NCBI GenBank assembly: GCA_963402885.1 | Contig: OY727101.1 | Coordinates: 17,274,417-17,338,416 of the forward strand | Direction of reading: 5' to 3' | Origin: Antedon bifida | Taxonomy: Eukaryota > Echinodermata > Crinoidea > Comatulida > Antedonidae | Length of the DNA: 64,000 bases | Shown here: one piece after another, positions 1 to 17,315 of the stretch | How the letters are laid out: each line of letters starts with the position of its first letter | Numbering within the stretch: the stretch's first letter is position 1 | The notes under the pieces: generated by a model | The model's input: the letters and a program-made list of their open reading frames with translations, nothing else | Database searches by the model: none | What the model was told of the DNA's origin: nothing | Made by a program: the position numbers and the translations under genes

Positions 1-771
1 CAATTTGAAATTCCTTTAAGTTTGCCTTTTTTTGGGTGAAAAACTTCAATTTTTGGGAAAATTACTGATTTCACAGCGCAAACAACAAAAAAAGCTGCGC
101 AAACCTCCTTTAAATCAATTAATATTGATTAAAACACAACTAGACCTATATAGGGAGACAATTTATGGGGAAAAACATTTGAAATTCCTTTAAGATTGCC
201 TTTTTTTGGGTGAAAAACTTCAATTTTTGGGAAAATTACTGATTTCACAGCGCAAACAACAAAAAAAAGCTGCGCAAACCTCCTTTAAATCAATTAATAT
301 TGATTAAAACACAACTAGACCTATATAGGGAGACAATTTATGGGGAAAAAAATTTGAAATTCCTTTAAGTTTGCCTTTTTTTTGGGTGAAAAACTTCAAT
401 TTTTGGGGAAATTACTGATTTCACAGCGCAAACAACAAAAAAAGCTGCGCAAACCTCCTTTAAATCAATTAATATTGATTAAAACACAACTAGACCTATA
501 TAGGGAGACAATTTATGGGGAAAAAAATTTGAAATTCCTTTAAGTTTGCCTTTTTTGGGTGAAAAACTTCAATTTTTGGGAAAATTACTGATTTCACAGC
601 GCAAACCCCAAATAAAGCTGCACAAACCTCCTTCAAACCAATTAATATTTATTAGAACACAACTAGAACTATATAGGGAGACAATTTATGGGGAAAACAT
701 TTGAAATTCCTTTAAGTTTACCTTTTTTTTTGGTTAAAAACTTCAATTTTTGGGAAAATTACTGATTACAG
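1..771 (+). repeat. Satellite array, about 175 bp unit, forward arm
   Basis: About 4.4 tandem copies of a roughly 175 bp unit. Each copy carries TTTGAAATTCCTTTAAGTTT, a GTGAAAAACTTCAATTTT stretch, CAGCGCAAAC and CTATATAGGGAGACAATTTA. Copies start near 1, 175, 350, 526 and 699. The first three share one subtype (GCAAACAACAAAAAAAGCTG); the fourth has CAAACCCCAAATAAAG. The array runs off the left edge and stops at about 771, where the same unit begins again in reverse orientation. No gene seen in it. Confidence 0.95.
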
Positions 772-1965
772 CAATTTCAATTTTTTTCCCCATAAAATGT
801 CTCCCTATATAGTTCTAGTTGTGTTCTAATAAATATTAATTGGTTTGAAGGAGGTTTGCGCAGCTTTTTTTGGGGGTTTGCGCTGTGAAATCAGTAATTT
901 TCCCAAAAATTGAAGTTTTCACCCAAAAAAAGGCAAACTTAAAGGAATTTCAAATTGTTTTCCCCATAAATTGTCTCCCTATATAGTTCTAGTTGTGTTC
1001 TATCAATATTAATTGTTTTAAAGGAGGTTTGCGCAGCTTTTTTTGTTGTTTGCGCTGTGAAATCAGTAATTTTCCCAAAAATTGAAGTTTTTCACCCAAT
1101 AAAAGGCAAACTTAAAGGAATTTCAAATTTTTTCCCCATAAATTGTCTCCCTATATAGGTCTAGTTGTGTTCTAATAAATATTAATTGGTTTGAAGGAGG
1201 TTTGCGCAGCTTTTTTTGGGGGTTTGCGCTGTGAAATCAGTAATTTCCCCGAAAATTGAAGTTTTTCACCCAAAAAAAAAGGCAAACTTAAAGGAATTTC
1301 AAATTTTTTTCCCCATAAATTGTCTCCCTATATAGGTCTAGTTGTGTTTTAATCAATATTAATTGATTTAAAGGAGGTTTGCGCAGCTTTTTTTGTTGTT
1401 TGCGCTGTGAAATCAGTAATTTTCCCAAAAATTGAAGTTTTTAACCAAAATAAAGGCAAACTTAAAGGAATTTCAAATTTTTTCCCCATAAATTGTCTCC
1501 TTATATAGTTCTAGTTGTGTTCTAATAAATATTAATTGGTTTGAAGGAGGTTTGCGCAGCTTTTTTTGGGGGTTTGCGCTGTGAAATCAGTAATTTTCCT
1601 AAAAATTGAAGTTTTTCACCCAAAAAAAGGCAAACTTAAAGGAATTTCAAATTTTTTCCCCATAAATTGTCTCCCTATATAGGTCTAGTTGTGTTTTAAT
1701 CAATATTAATTGATTTAAAGGAGGTTTGCGCAGCTTTTTTTGTTGTTTGCACCGTGAAATCAGTAATTTTCCCAAAAATTGAAGTTTTTCACCCAAAAAA
1801 AGGCAAACTTAAAGGAATTTCAAATTTTTTTTCTCATAAATTGTCTCCCTATATAGTTATAGTTGTGTTCTAATCAATAATAATTTTTTTGAAGGAGGTT
1901 TGCGCAGCTTTTTTTGTTGTTTGCGCAGTGTTTGCGCTGTTTGCGCAGTGTTTGCGCAGTTTAGC
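772..1965 (-). repeat. Satellite array, same unit inverted, with alternating subtypes
   Basis: About 6.6 copies of the 175 bp unit in the opposite orientation to 1-771, with starts near 771, 950, 1123, 1300, 1477, 1648 and 1822. Two subtypes alternate strictly. One has AATTGGTTTGAAGGAGG with a GGGGG run; the other has AATTGATTTAAAGGAGG with TTGTTG. This gives a dimeric higher-order period of about 350 bp, repeated three times. A final copy is more diverged. Short minus-strand reading frames here are repeat translation, not genes. Confidence 0.95.
1919..1962. repeat. Short tandem repeat TTTGCGCAGTG
   Basis: About four copies of an 11 bp motif (TTTGCGCAGTG or TTTGCGCTG) amplify a piece of the adjacent 175 bp unit at the right edge of the satellite array. 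Confidence 0.85.
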
Positions 1966-2954
1966 AATACCCTGACCTTGCTTACTATATGAAAGCATAA
2001 CTCCAAAGATCTGAACATACCCGAAGGAATGCAACCTTGTAACACAATACAAGATGCCAAGTGTTTAATTTATTTATTCATTTGTAAATTACCATATGGT
2101 TAACTTGTGTTTCTCATATTTAATGTCTTAGTTCTTGTTATCATCAATGAACTACGAGGTTCATTATGATGATAATACCACTAAAACTACAATACAACAT
2201 TGGCCATGTTCATTATTATTTAATATAAAGAGGATACTGTATAAATTAGGGTAATAAATAAATATTTCACATACATCATTGTTTTAGGATTAAAAATTTC
2301 CAATACTACAAATAATTTTTTTTTTCCATTTGGAAAGAAGAATGACAAGACAATGTACAGTACTGTATTACAGATTTTGAATTTAAAACAAACCCTGTAT
2401 GTATGATAATGTGATAACATTTTGAATGACAATTTAGCTCAAGTACTCTGTACATTACAATTGCTGATTATGATAATAGCATTTCCACTTGAAATAGCCA
2501 ATTACAATGGAAATCCATGTTTAGCATTTAATACCTTGTCATAATTTTGAAGAATATTTGCTTAAATCGTAAATCTTAAATGCCCAATTAAAGATTAGAG
2601 ATGGACGTTCTTAAGCCTCTGGGTTATTATTGTTGTACGTACGTAGGAGGATGACACAGAATTACTATGTATGATAGTATTAGTAGGAGGATGTGTAATT
2701 AATAGTTTGAATAGTGGAAGCAGCAGATGGGACATCTCAGATTTGCTGATGATGATACATATTATGTAGCTTTTTGACATGTTTTGTTCTTTAGTTTCTA
2801 TTTGTTATCATAATTTACAAAATAAACTGAAAAAGAAACTAAAACTGAATTATGTCAGATGTAAAAATACAGTAGCCTGATATTAAATTCTTAAAAGTTA
2901 TCTTAGGTTAAAAACAATTAATAAAAAATGAAATGTGCTCCAAAGAAACAGATT

Positions 2955-3159
2955 TAAAGTTCTGTCTACACTATCAAACTTTTTGTGACAAAAAATGTGA
3001 TGTGCCCATGTATGGACATGATGATGTCATATCACTACTATATTTTGGCATATCACTACTATATTTTGGCATATCACTACTATATTTTGGCATATGACTA
3101 CCATATTTGAGCACATCACACTTTTTTTGTAAAACTAATTTGATAGTGTAGACAGAGAT
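2955..3159. mobile_element. Hairpin MITE, CTCTGTCTACACTATCAAAC family (family A)
   Basis: The left end reads AAAGTTCTGTCTACACTATC and the right end TTTGATAGTGTAGACAGAG, forming terminal inverted repeats. The interior holds ATGTGCCCATG, a GATGATGTCAT block and three to four copies of a 21 bp CATATCACTACTATATTTTG repeat, more than in other family members. It is non-coding and presumably moved by a transposase supplied elsewhere. Confidence 0.85.
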
Positions 3160-3625
3160 CGGTTCCTTTTTTGTGGTTTGTTTGTGGTGGATACACACTA
3201 CTACTGTAGCAAGACAAAAAAAACACGGTTTTAAAAACTGTATTTTTCTGCTCAATAGAAACTTTAGAACCAATTGTAAAATGTTATATAACTGTAGTGT
3301 AATTTGAAATGAAAGTGTTTGTTGATCTTGTTGATGAGATCCACTATTACTCTAAGGTTATTGACACAAACTAATTTGGTAGTGTGGACAGAGCTTAAAA
3401 TCAGTTCTTTTTTTGTTGTTTGTTTGTGTGGATACACAATCTAATGATATATATAGCAAGGAAAAGAAAATATTCTCAAAGACGGTTTTAAAAACTGTAT
3501 TTTTCTGCTCAATAGAAAGTTTAGAACCGATTGTAAAATGTTATATAACTGTAGTAGAATCTCAAATGAAAGTGTTTGATCTTGTTGATGCGATCCACTA
3601 TTACTCTAAGGTTATTGACACTATT
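3145..3625 (+). repeat. Tandem duplication, about 235-260 bp unit
   Basis: The stretch from the MITE right end through GGTTATTGACAC (about 3145-3370) is repeated with small changes at about 3385-3625. Both halves contain TTTTAAAAACTGTATTTTTC, TTAGAACC and GATCCACTATTACTCTAAGG. Each half begins with a MITE terminus (GTAGTGTGGACAGAGC), so the duplication carried the transposon end along. Short open frames here look fortuitous. Confidence 0.8.
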
Positions 3626-4115
3626 TATAGGTCAGCTTGTTGACACAAAGACTTCGAATCCTCAGTTTACAGATTGTCAATTCACGCAAGAATATTCAAG
3701 CCTATCAAATTATTATTATTATTTCCGCTCACGAGTACTTGAAAGAAGTTGCGATAAATCTAGCTTTACGATCTTCCTATTCAACAATAGCGGAAAAATA
3801 TTAGACGTAGAATATTGGAGATTGAAAAAGCGGGAAATTGAGTAGTGTCGCCCAAATGTCGGCGAACACTGAATGTTAAATGCACTGTAAGTAATTAAAC
3901 TACAGTAATTAACCACGCCCTTTTGTTTGTATACAGTACAGAATATCTGAATTTGAAGAAGCAGTTTCTCCAAATATATAAGTCTGTTAGTATCCCTATA
4001 TGAAATTATTATAGTTACCGTACAAATATACAAACATAACCGCATCCCCCATCAACATGAAATCACATCCCGGTTGGAGGGTGGAATTTCATGATTCTCG
4101 TCATATTTATTGTCA

Positions 4116-10029
<5,914 letters not shown>

Positions 10030-10100
10030 GACTGCCCCCTGTCAGGTGTAGTCAGAGACTAGCGGATAAACTTCTTAGGCCTAAGGCTAGCATTCTTGCC
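10030..10100 (-). other. TTBK: TTBK 5' UTR part of start-codon exon
   Basis: The start-codon exon extends upstream to a splice acceptor (TTTATTATAG) at about 10101. It contributes about 70 nt of untranslated leader before the ATG at 10029, which begins MAEDLLSPD. Confidence 0.65.
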
Positions 10101-10671
10101 CTATAATAAATATAGAAAAGTTATATAATGATTAACCATAATCTTTGGCAAAGAATATCATGATAGATTTTTCAGAATTTGAACCGACGTCCAGTACAGT
10201 ATGTGATATACAGATACAAAGGTGAAGGAGAGGGCAATGTAATATTTAATTAAAATTAATGTAATTAGTGTCTAGACCAATCAGCCTGTCAGTCATGGTA
10301 ATAATATCAATTGTTTTTCTTTATCTTATTAAATTTTATATCTACAGTACAGTACCCAAAACAATTTATTAATATTAATTGGGTGAAATAAGAACATGTT
10401 TAATGCAGTTATGATTTCTTTGAATGGTGACTGCTTTGGAATGATAATTGCTATAATATTAAGAAATTATTTAGGTTAAAGGTAATATACACATTGAATG
10501 TAGGCCTAATAACATGGCATTTTTTAAAGTACAGTTGTAAGAAGGATTCTCAAATGACAAGATCAATCATTAAAATGTACAGACTACACTACTTATTAAG
10601 TACAGTATACCAGCATACATTTTAGAAGATGGACGAATGGTTATAAAGAGCCTACAGCAGGGTAAAGAAGT

Positions 10672-10782
10672 GTGTTAAGGGGACACATTTGGGACCCAAA
10701 AATGTGTTCCCTGAATTTGTCGTAGTGTTATTACTTTCCCTCAGTCAGGGGTTGTCTCCCAAAGGAGAGGTTATACTGTGTT
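10672..10782. mobile_element. GGGGACAC repeat family (family B) copy
   Basis: GTTAAGGGGACACATTTGGG on the left and GTCTCCCAAAGGAGAGGTTA on the right, an imperfect inverted arrangement typical of this family. Confidence 0.7.
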
Positions 10783-11554
10783 GCAATTCTATGATTTATT
10801 CATATTATTAATTTAAATTAATTTTCCTTAATTTATGCTACAATAAAAGTTAGCATTTAGCTCAATATAAAATATAAACATTTTAATTTAAGAAACAATC
10901 TACATCAGAAACTTCTAATTATTCCAAATACAGAACATATCCTGTACTGTAGTGCAGTAGTAAGGTAATTGAAAAATAAAAAGACTTTAAATTGAAGAAA
11001 GGAACTAGAGACAAAATGGCCAATCTAACTACAGCACTGCAACAAGGCCTTCCATGAAAGCTGAATAATTGAAATTTACATGGACATTAATACTAGAATT
11101 AAATATCACAGAGAGTCAATGATTTAAAATGAACTGCAAGCAATTAGAGAACACAGTTGAATAGCGAACATCTCATGGCATCCATCTTAATATGTCATCA
11201 GTTGTATACTGCAGTTTATGTTACTACCTTGCTAACAGCATGATACTGTAATGCCTCAATGTATTAAGGCTATGTTGCCATAGGGGCTATCTTTATCGGA
11301 TAGAAAGAAATGTACAATAATAAATAGAAAATGTGATAACCTAGTTTTAAAGAAAATATGATGACATTAAGAAAATAAATATTGAATTGCTCTGGGAATC
11401 ATCTAACACAATTTTCAAACCATTGGTACAGTACTTTTAAATTAATTAAAATATTCCAGGTACTATTATTACTAACATTTGTAATTTTTTTCAAGTCAAC
11501 TTACTTACAGTACTGTAGAGATCGCTTCTGTTAATCCACAATAAACTAGAAATA

Positions 11555-11735
11555 CAGTAACCCTTTCTTTTGGGACACTACTCTATTCAGGGAACACCCT
11601 TATTCAGGAACCAGGTGCAATATATTTAACACTACAGGCAACCAATTAAACCTGCCTACAGTATAATTCAGGAAAAACAGGGAAACCTTTGCATGGCCCT
11701 AATGGTGTATCCCCTTAATAGAGGGTTGATTATAG
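11555..11735. mobile_element. Family B copy, decayed
   Basis: It contains TTGGGACACTACTCTATTCA, GGGAACACCCTTATTCAGG and CCCCTTAATAGAGGGTTGA, the last being the inverted end. Confidence 0.65.
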
Positions 11736-13507
11736 TCAACAGGGTTGATATTCAAGGTTTTACCCTGAATTCCACACACCTCAATATCAATTCAAATTCT
11801 AAAAAGCCTGATATTGCTAACAATCATTATTGTTGCCACACACCCTTTCGACATCCGCCTAAAAATCTTCTTACATAGTTATTACAGTAAATGTTATTTT
11901 ACAGTACTTCCTAAGATCCAACATTAAAGTTAGAATTGACCTCTGAACTCCAGTATACTGTACGTATCTCAAAACAGTTTCCCTATTCTGCTCAGTCACT
12001 CGGATATTTTAATTAATTACAGCTTTTAATTGATGAACTATAAATTTATCTATACTACAGTAACTTTCCTTTTTGTTATCATGCATCATCATCATCGTCA
12101 CTAGTAATAGTCATCGTTGTAGTAACAACGCCATATTGATTTCACTTCACCTGCTGCCTGGCACATTCCTCCTCCATCCTCCAGGTCAGACTGTACTTTA
12201 ATGTATCCAAGGAGACAATGCTTAATGTACCGAGGCCTAACACAAGACTAATGACCCTTGCAATTTACTAAACATGTGACTGTACAGTGTTAATAACTGA
12301 TCCATAGAGACTTGCCTAATGTGTCACCCAAAGGATGACTAATGCCAAAGGCATAAAATATTGTTTAACACATGCATGACTTACTGTATAATTTTGTAAA
12401 TAAATTGCTATATGTTCACAATATAAATGCTCACACTTAATAATGTAATAATGTTTAGAGTACAGTTAAAAATGTAGTGAGTGATTTGCACAAAATACAG
12501 TACAGAAAATTATGTAATAATACAGTAAGTCTGTAGAATGTGTACATTAGATACATACACTTACGTTACGTAGGCATTAATTAATCAACTTAGTAAATCA
12601 ATATTCTATATACTCCAACTGTGTTCTATTCTATACACAATATTTATTTCTATTATTTAAACTGTGGGGGAAACTGTAGTATTAAATTTATAATCCCATA
12701 CGGAAGAAAATATCTCTATCTTTAAATGTCACAAGATTAAATTCTCATTTTAAGATTCTAAGTGCAGATGTATTGTGTTCATTGCCAGTGAAGGATTAGG
12801 AACAACTGTACATTACTATTGGCATTTAAAACAACATGATAATGGTACAGTCGATGGTGCGAGCGAGGACCAATCACAATGCGGTTGATGCCTGTTCGTT
12901 CTCTAAATGTAATGTCCCTACTGTACAACAAGTTATAATTTTTATAAAACATAAATAAATAATAAAATAAATTATTAATCATTAAGCCAGCAAAAATATT
13001 TAAATGAGAATGAATAGTAAGCCTTAAATAGAATTTTAAAAAGTGATAATGATACACACACAGGCACAGTACAGTAAGTAGACAGTAACAGCAACTTTTT
13101 TAAGATTTAAAATGATAACAAAAAAAATTCATGGAGTAAATAAATAGGCCATTAAATATCACCTTTCACTACAAAAGCCATCACCATATTTTACTGATTT
13201 ATATGATGTGAAATTCATACATTAATTCCACAACATTTCATAGATGCATTTTCTAGGCCGTACCACTGCTACCTTTCCTAGCTTGCTGCCTAGCTAGCTA
13301 CGCAGGCCAGGGCCCATGGGGTGATGATACGTATTTAAAGGGAATTCCTCACTCAAGCTAGCCTACTACTGTCTCGAACGATTTGGCAGTTTCGAAATAT
13401 GTATGGTATGTGCAATATTTGTCGTTAATAACGAAACTCTCGAGTTAAGAATCAAAATTCTGATATATTTGGAATTAATAAACGACATAACATATAACAT
13501 TACTTAC

Positions 13508-13610
13508 CAATTGGGTCTTCACATTGTACAGATATCGTAAATTAATAATAAAACTCTATCAAAACAATCCTGGCGATAACTTCTGTCGCCATTTTTACTG
13601 TGTGTGGGAG
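13508..13610 (-). other. TTBK: Putative non-coding first exon of TTBK
   Basis: A good donor (GACCCAATTG then GTAAGTAATG, minus strand) ends a candidate exon at 13508. The 5' boundary near 13600 is a guess. Beyond it lies a more GC-balanced stretch (CTGGCGATAACTTCTGTCGCC) that could be the promoter. This is inferred from splice-site shape only. Confidence 0.4.
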
Positions 13611-14189
13611 CTACACATCCAATTCTAACAATGAAATGCGTTTCCAAAACAGTTGCGTAATTTCCGTTTCATTTATTTCATAAATAAATTATGTATTGTT
13701 TTAGCCTAGTCTAATCATTCCTTTTCACGAATCAAACTAGATATATCATATTATTTAAACCAATAATGTAATTAAAAATTATATTATAGGCTTTGAAGGC
13801 CAATCAATGGTTGTATCTGCTGAACTTTTAATAATTATCATTATCTCTATGCCCAAACTTTATTTAAAATATTTAATGATGTAAAATGCTTATATAAATA
13901 TTCTTATTTTATATAAAAAACGATCGTTTAATAATACTGACGTAATTAATGTACAAGTTTTAGACAAATGAACAGTAAACAGTAAATTTCTTCTCAAGAC
14001 TTCGTAAGTTTGTACTTTCAGTGCGCCCTCTGGAGGAGAGGTTTTTGGTGATTTTTACCCCCTACTGCTTCTTTTTTGTACTGTATACAAACTTCGTTTA
14101 TAGTGAGCATGGAGTAAAGAATAATATATTATAGTATATATAGTGTAGTAGACAAATGGTTAGGTTCAGGAAAAATACAAAAATGACAA

Positions 14190-14300
14190 ATAATAATAAT
14201 AATATCCTGGATTTATAATAGCGCCTAACATACTCTCATAATGCAGCTAGTAATCTAACTGGGTTCCCATCCCACACCTGGGTGGAAAGAGGCATGGTGA
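14190..14300 (-). mobile_element. SINE tail fragment, (AAT)n plus conserved segment
   Basis: AAATAATAATAATAAT is followed by ATCCTGGATTTATAATAGCG, and further on CCCATCCCACACCTGGGTGG. A shorter relative with ATCCTGGATTTATATAGCAT sits at about 23775-23830. Confidence 0.5.
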
Positions 14301-14807
14301 ATTATATTATCTTGATATATTGTGTAAACTGTTATATATTGCCTCTTATTGTTTTAATGTACCTGATATGTTTGTTTGAACTGGACTACTGACAAAATAT
14401 AAAACTATATGCACTAAATAACTTGTATAATTTTAATATAATATAGAAATTTGATTTAATTTTTAAAATGAACTATAGAAATAAAAAAAATGAAATATAA
14501 CTTGCTTCTGATTGGACATTATGTAAAACCTTGTTTATAAAATAATTTTGATTTTTCATACACAATCACAGTATCACAAAAACCATAAATACATTTCAAT
14601 TTGTTATACATGGTGTATACGAAACATTGAAGTTATAATTATCTTTCTTACATAATTTTTACAGTACTATTTCATGTCTATTACTGTACTGCAGCTACAG
14701 CAGTTTTATCCCAAAATCAAAGTAACAAATTTAAAACATGTAACAAAAAGACTTATGAAACATGGAAGTCTATAAAATCCTCATGATGTCCAATCTTTGG
14801 TAAACTT

Positions 14808-14962
14808 AAGCTCTGTCTACACTATCAAACTACTTTGACAAAAAAAGTGGATGTGCCTAAATATTGTAGTGATATGCCCAAATATGGTAGTGATATGTCA
14901 TCATGTCCATATATAGGCACATCACACTTTTTTTGTCACATAAAGTTTGATAGTGTAGAGCT
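14808..14962. mobile_element. Family A hairpin MITE
   Basis: AAGCTCTGTCTACACTATCA at the left and TTTGATAGTGTAGAGCTTT at the right, where a few bases of the terminus are missing. The interior has AAATATGGTAGTGATATG. Confidence 0.92.
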
Positions 14963-15194
14963 TTAAAAACACTTGTCTCAAGTTCTATACAAGTGGGTTT
15001 GGTCCTTTCTGTCTGATGGGAATAAGCTTGGGGTGGGCATATAACTGAGGATCAAAATGTCAATACTTGGATGAGTCATAGGAATCACCTGTGGAAAAAT
15101 GTCAGTACATTTATTACTGATATTATGTTCATTTCATTCATATATTATTAATTTTGTCCACATAATGAGTTTAGCATATATTTAGTTGCAATTT

Positions 15195-17100
15195 TCATGA
15201 TATATGCAATTGTATTTGTTGTTCTATCTCTTCTAAATTCTTCATGACTTCTCCTACTTTTTCTTCGTCCATTTCAAACCGAACAACATCTGTTTCCTAT
15301 GTAACATAAAAGAAACAAATACCTTGATTAAAATAATGTTTGATAAATAATAGCAACATTGTTAACTGCAACTCCAAACTGTATAAAAGTTAATATTATT
15401 CATATATATATTAGTGGTAATAAAATCTGGACAGCTTGCGACTATTATCATCTCATCGCTCCTGGATAATAAATAGAGGGCGGTATTGATATATTTTATA
15501 AATCTGATTCTTAGCTAAAAAACAACCACCTCCCATCTTTTTTTAACTTCAGATTTTGGCATGCACTCTTTGCATTATTCTATTTTTACATAAGTATAAG
15601 TCCGACATAGATACAAGATGTTCTTATAAATAAAGGCTTTAGGAGTGCAATTTCATTAGAAAAAAATCAAGACATCCGACAGGAATTTAAACAGGGATCA
15701 ATAGCATCTTAACATAAAGGTACAACTCCACTCCAATTGTGTTATTACAATTATTTATTACAGGGAGGATAAAATCTGCTAGCAGACGACATTTTTACTT
15801 TGTTACCTGTTAAAAATATCTATTATGTATCATAAGGTTTAAAACAAAATATGTAAAACATGTACCTGTTTCTTGTTAAGAGGGTTTGTAATCTGTAATT
15901 CCACAATAGCTGTTGGTGCACTTATTTGTTCAATGTTTTTTGCCTGTCCTTTTACGTCAATTCTCCAGCTCATACTTTTTAATGTGTTGTTCCAACAACT
16001 CTGAAAAGAGAAAAATATACTTTTTAATATATTTCAAATATTTTACATTTCCCTTATGTATCAAATCGCATGCCAACATATATGTGATTCTGACTCTTTA
16101 AGTTACACCCTGGGAAAATGTATAACATTCATGTCATGTTATTGAATTGTCTTGTACCTTATGTAGTGTGAAAGTAATTTTTAACAGTGACAAATCCAGT
16201 TTTTGAAATAGTGTTCAAACAATGGTAAAATAAAGTTCTGAACTGAACCTAATGTCCTATCTTTTGCATTGTAAATTTCAAAAAGTTGGGGTCTTGGATC
16301 TGCCTACTGTATGCATGGACCTATAAATTTATAGGTCCATGCTGTATGTATGCTCAAGTTGGGATTCCCTGATGTTAATAGACCCCAGATGCTTGGATCT
16401 CATTCTGGGAAGAACACCATATTCCCGTATTACCTGGGATATTACACTTTCATGGATTTTAGTTTTGTTATTTTTCCAGAATTTGGTGATTGCAGCGGCT
16501 TGTTCTTCCGTTAATCCTCCATCACGCTTCTTCTTGTGAGATGTTAAAAATGCCTCAAGCTGATTAAAGTCCATGTCAGCTGAAACTAAACTCTTTAATA
16601 AAACAAAAAGTAATTTCTTAATTCATTATTGTTATTTTATGTGGATACAATACAATAATTTAAGTAAATACACACCAGCCAGTACAGAGTAATGGAAAAA
16701 AAAACATTATTTGGTATAGGGATGATGTAGGCTAACCCATGATATAATATGAGTGTAGGGTGTGTATTGGAAGACCGTAGAAAAACAAAACGGATTAGGC
16801 TAGGCCTAGTAACTTTACTAGCAAGCCAAGACAAAAATAACACACCGGAGCATGTGACATAAATCCCCACCCAATTATTCCCTTCACAAAAATATCGATA
16901 GCCTAGCTCTACGACCGGTTTTATACCTTCAATAAACCTTTAAACTTTCTAAGTACCGACTGAAATTCATCATCGGATAGCTCTGGGAATAATTCACTTT
17001 TAATAAATTCATCCGTAAATTCTTTGTTTCCATAGTATTGTCTTTTAGCTATACCATTTAATAAACCCAAAAAAGTTTTACTCTGTTGTTTACCGGCCAT
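15195..17100 (-). CDS. COMMD1: COMM domain-containing protein 1
   Basis: Four exons: 16927-17100, 16434-16592, 15866-16000 and 15195-15296. All junctions are phase 0, giving 189 aa against 190 in human COMMD1. The N-terminal helical domain (about 1-110) contains ADMDFNQLEAFLTS and ITKFWKNNKTKIHES, nearly identical to vertebrate COMMD1. The C-terminal COMM domain (about 115-189) has LKSMSWRIDVKGQAKN and VRFEMDEEKVGEVMKNLEEI. COMMD1 is a scaffold of the Commander complex in endosomal recycling, with roles in copper transport and NF-kB turnover. The start at 17100 (MAGKQQSK) is the only one that gives the family length. The gene is head to head with COQ6. Confidence 0.97.
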
Positions 17101-17315
17101 TTTTGCACATGATAAAAGTTATCCAATCAACGTATGTGTTTTATCTTACCTTATCCAGAAAAAGTTTTGTTACGATCCAGGCGATTGGTCAATATTTGCT
17201 AGTTGTAGAGGACGCTCGTCAATGTTGTTTTCGTGAACAAAAATTATTTTTGAGCATGTCTGACTAAAATCCTTGTTAATTTCGAATACACATAATATTT
17301 ACTTAAAATTCAGTA
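17101..17315. promoter_or_regulatory. Shared COMMD1/COQ6 divergent promoter region
   Basis: 215 bp separate the two start codons. A CCAAT motif at 17122-17126 faces COQ6 and an ATTGG (reverse CCAAT) at 17184-17188 faces COMMD1. No TATA box is obvious. Both 5' UTRs must also fit here, so the core promoters overlap. Promoter function is inferred from position. Confidence 0.6.

Larger units (their letters stand above)
10101..13507 (-). other. TTBK 5' intron; repeats only
   Basis: No exon recognised in this AT-rich stretch. It contains two remnants of the GGGGACAC repeat family (10672-10782 and 11555-11735). Reading frames such as those at 11693-11878 and 12779-13057 show no protein family resemblance and no splice context. 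Confidence 0.6.
13611..15194. other. Intergenic, TTBK 5' to COMMD1 3'
   Basis: No gene seen. It holds a SINE-tail-like piece at about 14190-14300, a family A MITE at 14808-14962 and the probable COMMD1 3' UTR next to 15195. Confidence 0.6.

Noticed and set aside
1857-2060. Minus-strand open frames in the satellite edge
   Set aside because: They translate the 175 bp repeat and the TTTGCGCAG minisatellite; no family resemblance.
12779-13057. 92-codon minus-strand open frame
   Set aside because: AT-driven composition, no start context, no recognisable family, lies in the TTBK 5' intron.
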